A stretch of DNA of 9,014 nucleotides from Gammaproteobacteria bacterium. GTDB lineage: Bacteria > Pseudomonadota > Gammaproteobacteria > Chromatiales > Chromatiaceae. The stretch spans positions 1 to 9,014 of the forward strand of contig JAHDCB010000061.1 of NCBI GenBank assembly GCA_020630035.1, read 5' to 3'. How positions within the stretch are numbered: the stretch's first letter is position 1; each line of letters begins with the position of its first letter. Below the pieces are notes generated by a model. That model did not search any database. It was not told the origin of the DNA and was given only the letters and a program-made list of their open reading frames with translations. The position numbers were made by a program, and so were the translations under genes. Below are positions 6,391 through 9,014 of the stretch, one piece after another.

Positions 6391-6851
6391 GTTGCGCCGG
6401 AAGCATCTGCCTCTGGTGTGTTTTGTGCCAGATGTTGCTGATACAGGGCTTCAAAGTTGACTGGTTGCAGAATGAGTGGCGGCAGGCTGCCGTGTGTCAC
6501 CAGGTTAGACACCACTTCACGGGCGTATGGAAACAACGTATTGGCTGCGCCAATATGCAGTAGCGGTGACATTTCTTCCTGGCTGAAGCCGGTAACTGCA
6601 AAGATACCTGCCTGCTGGACTTCAATCAGAAATACCACCTGATCGGCTTGTTTTGCCTCCACTTCGACGGTGATCACCACTTCCGCCTGTTGTGAGTTCA
6701 GGGGATTCACATCGACATGCAGGTTCAGGTTAATATCCGGCTGCCATTCCTCCCGGAAGATCTCCGGGGCTGTCGGTAGCTCAAATGAGATATCTTTGGT
6801 ATAGATGCGCTGAATGCCGAACCGGCGTTCTTCAGTCTGTTGTTCAGCCAT
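6387..6851 (-). CDS. secB: Protein-export chaperone SecB
   Basis: This 154-residue protein is the tetrameric cytoplasmic chaperone that keeps exported preproteins unfolded and hands them to SecA at the Sec translocon. Family blocks are intact and in order: F-G-I-Q-R-I-Y-T-K-D-I-S-F-E (11-24), EVQQAGIF (77-84), NTLFPYAREVVSNLV (104-118) and LQPVNFEALY (128-137). The length is typical. The usual L-G-A-Y-C-P-N-I before FPYARE reads H-I-G-A-A-N-T-L here, so the common Cys is missing; this lies within normal family variation as I know it. The ATG at 6851 is chosen because it gives the expected short acidic N-terminus; no clear ribosome site is seen. It follows the rhodanese gene by 14 bp and overlaps gpsA by four bases. 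The glutaredoxin gene grxC, which sits between yibN and secB in E. coli, is absent here. Confidence 0.97.
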   Translation of the reverse strand: MAEQQTEERRFGIQRIYTKDISFELPTAPEIFREEWQPDINLNLHVDVNPLNSQQAEVVITVEVEAKQADQVVFLIEVQQAGIFAVTGFSQEEMSPLLHIGAANTLFPYAREVVSNLVTHGSLPPLILQPVNFEALYQQHLAQNTPEADASGAT

Positions 6852-6865
6852 AAAAACAGGTGCTC

Positions 6866-7288
6866 TCAGGTCTTTCTGGTTGGTAGGTTAGCGTTTTCCC
6901 AGGCCTGCATACCGCCCTGCAGGTTATACACCTGGTTGAATCCTTCTTTGCGCAGTGTTTTACAGGCCGTTGCTGAGGTCATGCCACTCAGGCAGACCGC
7001 AATGATGGGCTTGTTGCGGTATTTCTGTAATATCTTCAACTGATCTTTCAGACTGCCTGAAGGGATGTTATGCGCGTGGATGATATGCCCGTTGTTGAAA
7101 TCGTTCACCGGACGGACGTCCACGACCACCGCCTGTTCGCGATTGATCAGGCGGGTGGCTTCCTGTGGCCCGATAGTCTGCTTATCGCCTCGTTGGCTGA
7201 TCAGGTTCCAGGCCAGCGCAGCGGCAACAGCGACAAAGGCAGCCACCAGCCAGATATGATTACTGGCGAATTCGAGATATTGTTCCAT
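6866..7288 (-). CDS. yibN: Membrane-anchored rhodanese-like protein (YibN family)
   Basis: This 140-residue protein has an N-terminal membrane helix (about residues 12-30) and then a single rhodanese domain. The domain shows EATRLINREQAVVVDVRP (43-60), the F-x-x-G-H-I motif (64-69) and an active-site loop C99-L-S-G-M-T-S105, followed by a helix and the G-G-M-x-A-W end motif (125-130). The cysteine is present, so sulfur transfer is possible, but the substrate is not known. By the positive-inside rule the basic residues after the helix (SQRGDK) put the rhodanese domain in the cytoplasm. The N-terminal layout, the EATRLIN block and the position directly before secB all match E. coli YibN. It is the first gene of the secB-gpsA-ygfZ cluster, yet its ATG lies only 14 bases after the T-tract of a strong terminator, so its promoter is unclear. 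The ribosome site is weak (GGA about 7 bases upstream). Confidence 0.9.
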   Translation of the reverse strand: MEQYLEFASNHIWLVAAFVAVAAALAWNLISQRGDKQTIGPQEATRLINREQAVVVDVRPVNDFNNGHIIHAHNIPSGSLKDQLKILQKYRNKPIIAVCLSGMTSATACKTLRKEGFNQVYNLQGGMQAWENANLPTRKT

Positions 7289-7302
7289 GCGGATTCCGGG
7301 AT

Positions 7303-7337
7303 AAAAAACACCCTCTCCCGGTTATCGGGAGAAGGTG
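7303..7337 (-). terminator. Intrinsic terminator upstream of yibN
   Basis: On the minus strand GGTG (7334-7337) pairs with CACC (7309-7312) and CGGGAGA (7326-7332) with TCTCCCG (7314-7320). One mismatch (7313/7333) interrupts the stem and the loop is five bases. It is followed at once by six T's (7308-7303 read on the minus strand). It begins nine bases after the stop of the 52-codon ORF, so it should end the hydroxylase transcript. It points one way only: the plus strand has no T-tract. Its end lies just 14 bases before the yibN ATG, so it could also act as a partial barrier or attenuator for the secB cluster. Confidence 0.88.
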
Positions 7338-7345
7338 GGCAGATA

Positions 7346-7504
7346 TCAGGCGAGTTGGCGCAGTGTCTGGAGTCTTTCCGAAACTAATTCAGGTGCACCG
7401 AATTGTTCCATGATCTGCAGGTCACGCAAAGCGCGTTCTGCATTACCGGACAGGCCGGAGTTGCACCAGCATAGCACAAAAGCATTCAGGATTATAAAAG
7501 GCAT
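7346..7504 (-). CDS. Small hypothetical protein, 52 residues
   Basis: A 52-codon ORF runs from ATG 7504 to TGA at 7346. I do not recognise it. It has a hydrophobic start (MPFIILNAFVLCWCNS), then a charged, helix-forming part (GNAERALRDLQIMEQF and LVSERLQTLRQLA). The second half resembles a generic TPR-like helix pair, but 52 residues are too few to be sure. The two cysteines (C12, C14) sit in a C-W-C pattern and do not make a proper lipobox. It starts 12 bases after the hydroxylase stop and ends nine bases before a strong terminator, which is where a real co-transcribed gene would be expected. Against it: the ribosome site is poor (GACGGG about 8 bases upstream), and a gap of this size could hold such an ORF by chance. 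It could also be the remnant tail of a larger, decayed gene. Confidence 0.45.
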   Translation of the reverse strand: MPFIILNAFVLCWCNSGLSGNAERALRDLQIMEQFGAPELVSERLQTLRQLA

Positions 7505-7516
7505 TTTTCAGCCCGT

Positions 7517-8695
7517 CTACCGGCCAGCCGCGATTCTTTCCAGTGCGCGACGTAACACCTTGCTGCGCCCGACCAGGCCGAGACCAGCCTTACGCAGGTG
7601 TTGTATCCCGGAGCGTGGGTGGGTGAACAGATGATGCAGGGCATCCATACCAAACCGGGTCATCCGGTTCTGGCCCTGGCGTGCCCGTTCATAACGCCGC
7701 AGTACCGCAAAACGTCCTGGTGGTTCATGGCGGGTACGTGCTGCGACCAGCGTCCTGACCAGCACCTGGGCATCGGCCAGGCCCAGATTGACGCCCTGCC
7801 CGGCGAGTGGGTGAATCACGTGCGCAGCATCACCGATCAGTGCGACACCAGGTCTGACATAGTGCAGGGCCGTCTGGCGGCGTAACGGAAAACAATACCG
7901 TTCGCCAGCCAGATGTAGCGGGCCGCAACAATGCTGGCAGGCCTGGTGCAACTGTTGCATAAAATCAGCGGCCGACTGAGTTTGTAATGTTGTTGCTTGT
8001 GCCGGGTCGTGACTCCAGACAACGGCATAGTGATGGGTACCCAGAGGTAGCAGAGCGAGCGGTCCGTGTGGTAAAAAGCGTTGCCAGGCAGTGGTCGGAT
8101 GTTGTGGTTCCGTGCTGCGCACCAGAGTGACTAACGCTTGCTGGGCATAGTCGCGGCGTTCCAGCCCGATCTGCGCCAGCTCGCGAACTGTGGATTGAGC
8201 ACCATCTGCACCGATCACCAGGCCAGCACTGAGGCAGGTTTGATCGGTACAATGCAGTTGGCTGCCCTGGTCGGTGCAGGTCAACTTGGTGATCTGTTTA
8301 CCGAACAAAATGTCGATCTGATCGGACTGGCTGAGTAGCTGCCAGAGGGCTGCAACCAGGCATGCATTTTCGACAATATGTCCCAAGTCCGGCGCAGGCA
8401 GATCGCTGGCCTGAAAACAAATCTCGTTACAACGGTTATCTTCCCAGACCCGCATCGTCTGGTAGGCAGTTTTTCTTTTTAGTAAAGACCAGACACTAAT
8501 GTCGGTTAACAAGTCCTGTGAGCGTCGGGTCAGTGCGGAGACCTGCGGCTGCCAGTCATCTCCAGGTGCAGTCGGTGGTTGTTGTTCCAGCAACGCGATC
8601 CGGAACCCGGATTGAGCTGCAGCAAGGGCACATGCAGCACCGACCATACCACCACCGACAATGATCAGGTCATATTCCGGAGCATCTGTCATCAT
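7517..8695 (-). CDS. UbiH/UbiI/UbiF (Coq6) family FAD-dependent hydroxylase of ubiquinone biosynthesis
   Basis: This 392-residue flavoprotein belongs to the family that hydroxylates the aromatic ring of ubiquinone precursors using O2 and NAD(P)H. The dinucleotide loop is VGGGMVG near residues 13-19, the second FAD/NAD(P)H motif is IGADGAQSTVRE (about 161-172), and the third is IGDAAHVIHPLAGQGVNLGL (about 287-306). The ordering and spacing are those of the whole family. W-Q-R-F-L-P-x-G-P-L-A-L-L-P-L and V-V-W-S in the middle are also typical. UbiI, UbiH and UbiF differ only in which ring position they modify and I cannot separate them by eye; UbiI is a reasonable guess. I start it at 8695 (MMTDAPEYDLIIVGGG), which has AGGT about 7 bases upstream; ATG 8692 is equally possible. 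An in-frame ATG at 8752 would add 19 basic residues not expected in the family. The start overlaps a divergent gene. A 52-codon ORF and a terminator follow. Confidence 0.92.
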   Translation of the reverse strand: MMTDAPEYDLIIVGGGMVGAACALAAAQSGFRIALLEQQPPTAPGDDWQPQVSALTRRSQDLLTDISVWSLLKRKTAYQTMRVWEDNRCNEICFQASDLPAPDLGHIVENACLVAALWQLLSQSDQIDILFGKQITKLTCTDQGSQLHCTDQTCLSAGLVIGADGAQSTVRELAQIGLERRDYAQQALVTLVRSTEPQHPTTAWQRFLPHGPLALLPLGTHHYAVVWSHDPAQATTLQTQSAADFMQQLHQACQHCCGPLHLAGERYCFPLRRQTALHYVRPGVALIGDAAHVIHPLAGQGVNLGLADAQVLVRTLVAARTRHEPPGRFAVLRRYERARQGQNRMTRFGMDALHHLFTHPRSGIQHLRKAGLGLVGRSKVLRRALERIAAGR

Positions 8696-9014
8696 GTCTG
8701 AACCTGTCAATCTGATTGCGCATGAATTGTGTCGTTTGCGGGATTTAAACACACCTGCAGCGTTGGCGTTGTATCAGCAATTTTGCCGGTCTTTAAAACA
8801 GCCAGAAGGGCAGACTGATCCGGAATATCTGGCGGCAGAACTGGCGGACTATCTCAGCCAGGCTGAAACAGGCATTGAGAAACTGAACAGTACCATCCTG
8901 CGCGATATACAGGGGGCGATCTGCAACATAAATGATTCGGAACTGGTACGTCAGTTGTACAGATTAGTCAGTAGTCTGCTGGGGCAGGCATTGTATCACC
9001 CGACCTATGATTCG
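8694..9014 (+). CDS. Hypothetical protein, N-terminal part (open at right edge)
   Basis: From ATG 8694 an open frame of 107 codons runs without a stop to the right edge. It begins MSEPVNLIAHELCRLRDLN and continues as a soluble, Leu/Ala/Gln-rich, helical sequence (for example PEYLAAELADYLSQAE and LVRQLYRLVSSLLGQAL). I see no signal peptide, membrane helix or motif that I can name. A real gene is likely: the minus-strand alternative over this stretch is broken, the hydroxylase begins exactly where it starts, and GGAG at 8679-8682 could serve as a ribosome site, though the 11-base gap is long. An in-frame ATG at 8661 would add 11 residues inside the hydroxylase gene and is less likely. The two divergent start codons overlap at 8693-8696, so the promoters must lie within each other's coding regions. 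The C-terminus and any family-defining domain may be beyond the window. Confidence 0.75.
   Translation, partial: MSEPVNLIAHELCRLRDLNTPAALALYQQFCRSLKQPEGQTDPEYLAAELADYLSQAETGIEKLNSTILRDIQGAICNINDSELVRQLYRLVSSLLGQALYHPTYDS

Noticed and set aside
8696..8752. Upstream ATG 8752 for the hydroxylase gene
   Set aside because: It would add 19 basic residues before the conserved FAD-binding strand and lie wholly over the divergent gene; the ATG at 8695 has a better ribosome site.
1..9014. Search for tRNA, rRNA, CRISPR arrays, riboswitches, transposases and tandem repeats
   Set aside because: Reading both strands gave no cloverleaf with a T-loop, no direct-repeat/spacer pattern, no transposase-like protein and no tandem array. 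No riboswitch-like leader was visible, but that search by eye is weak.

Overview
The window is bacterial chromosome with tightly packed genes. Several proteins point to a respiring gammaproteobacterium: a three-subunit cytochrome bc1 complex, SecB, a YibN-type rhodanese beside secB, TcdA, YgfZ and a UbiH/UbiI-type hydroxylase of aerobic ubiquinone synthesis. I cannot name the genus from sequence alone. Most of the DNA has balanced to moderately GC-rich composition. The exception is the extreme left edge (36 G+C in the first 120 bases), which encodes the tail of a PemK/MazF-like toxin and looks like acquired accessory DNA.

Layout from left to right. (1) 3-122, plus: C-terminus of a PemK/MazF-type toxin, cut by the window edge. 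(2) 171-207: strong bidirectional terminator shared with the operon that converges on it. (3) 227-2885, minus: petA-petB-petC (Rieske protein, cytochrome b, cytochrome c1), joined by two ATGA stop/start overlaps, with a candidate promoter at 2950-2979. (4) 3088-3888, minus: tcdA, whose 3' end contains a perfect 13-bp inverted repeat. (5) 3909-4454, plus: DUF924 protein, divergent from tcdA by 20 bp and overlapping ygfZ tail-to-tail by 11 bp. (6) 4444-7288, minus: yibN-like rhodanese, secB, gpsA and ygfZ, an apparent four-gene operon. (7) 7303-7337: a minus-strand terminator just upstream of that operon. (8) 7346-8695, minus: UbiH/UbiI-family flavin hydroxylase followed by a 52-codon ORF, both ending at that terminator. 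(9) 8694-9014, plus: start of an unrecognised gene that runs off the right edge and whose start codon overlaps that of the hydroxylase gene.

How the genes fit together. The hydroxylase would help make ubiquinone, whose reduced form bc1 oxidises to feed cytochrome c and build the proton gradient. PetA carries a twin-arginine signal and PetC a Sec-type signal; SecB serves Sec export. GpsA makes glycerol-3-phosphate for membrane lipids. TcdA modifies tRNA at t6A37, and YgfZ supports Fe-S enzymes, including tRNA thiolation. This is a housekeeping region. I found no CRISPR array, rRNA, tRNA, transposase or convincing novel multi-gene system. The points worth checking are the toxin fragment beside the bc1 operon, the short ORF at 7346-7504, the promoter puzzle created by the terminator at 7303-7337, the overlapping divergent start codons near 8693, the Glu-to-Val change in the cytochrome b PEWY motif, and the translated palindrome at the end of tcdA.
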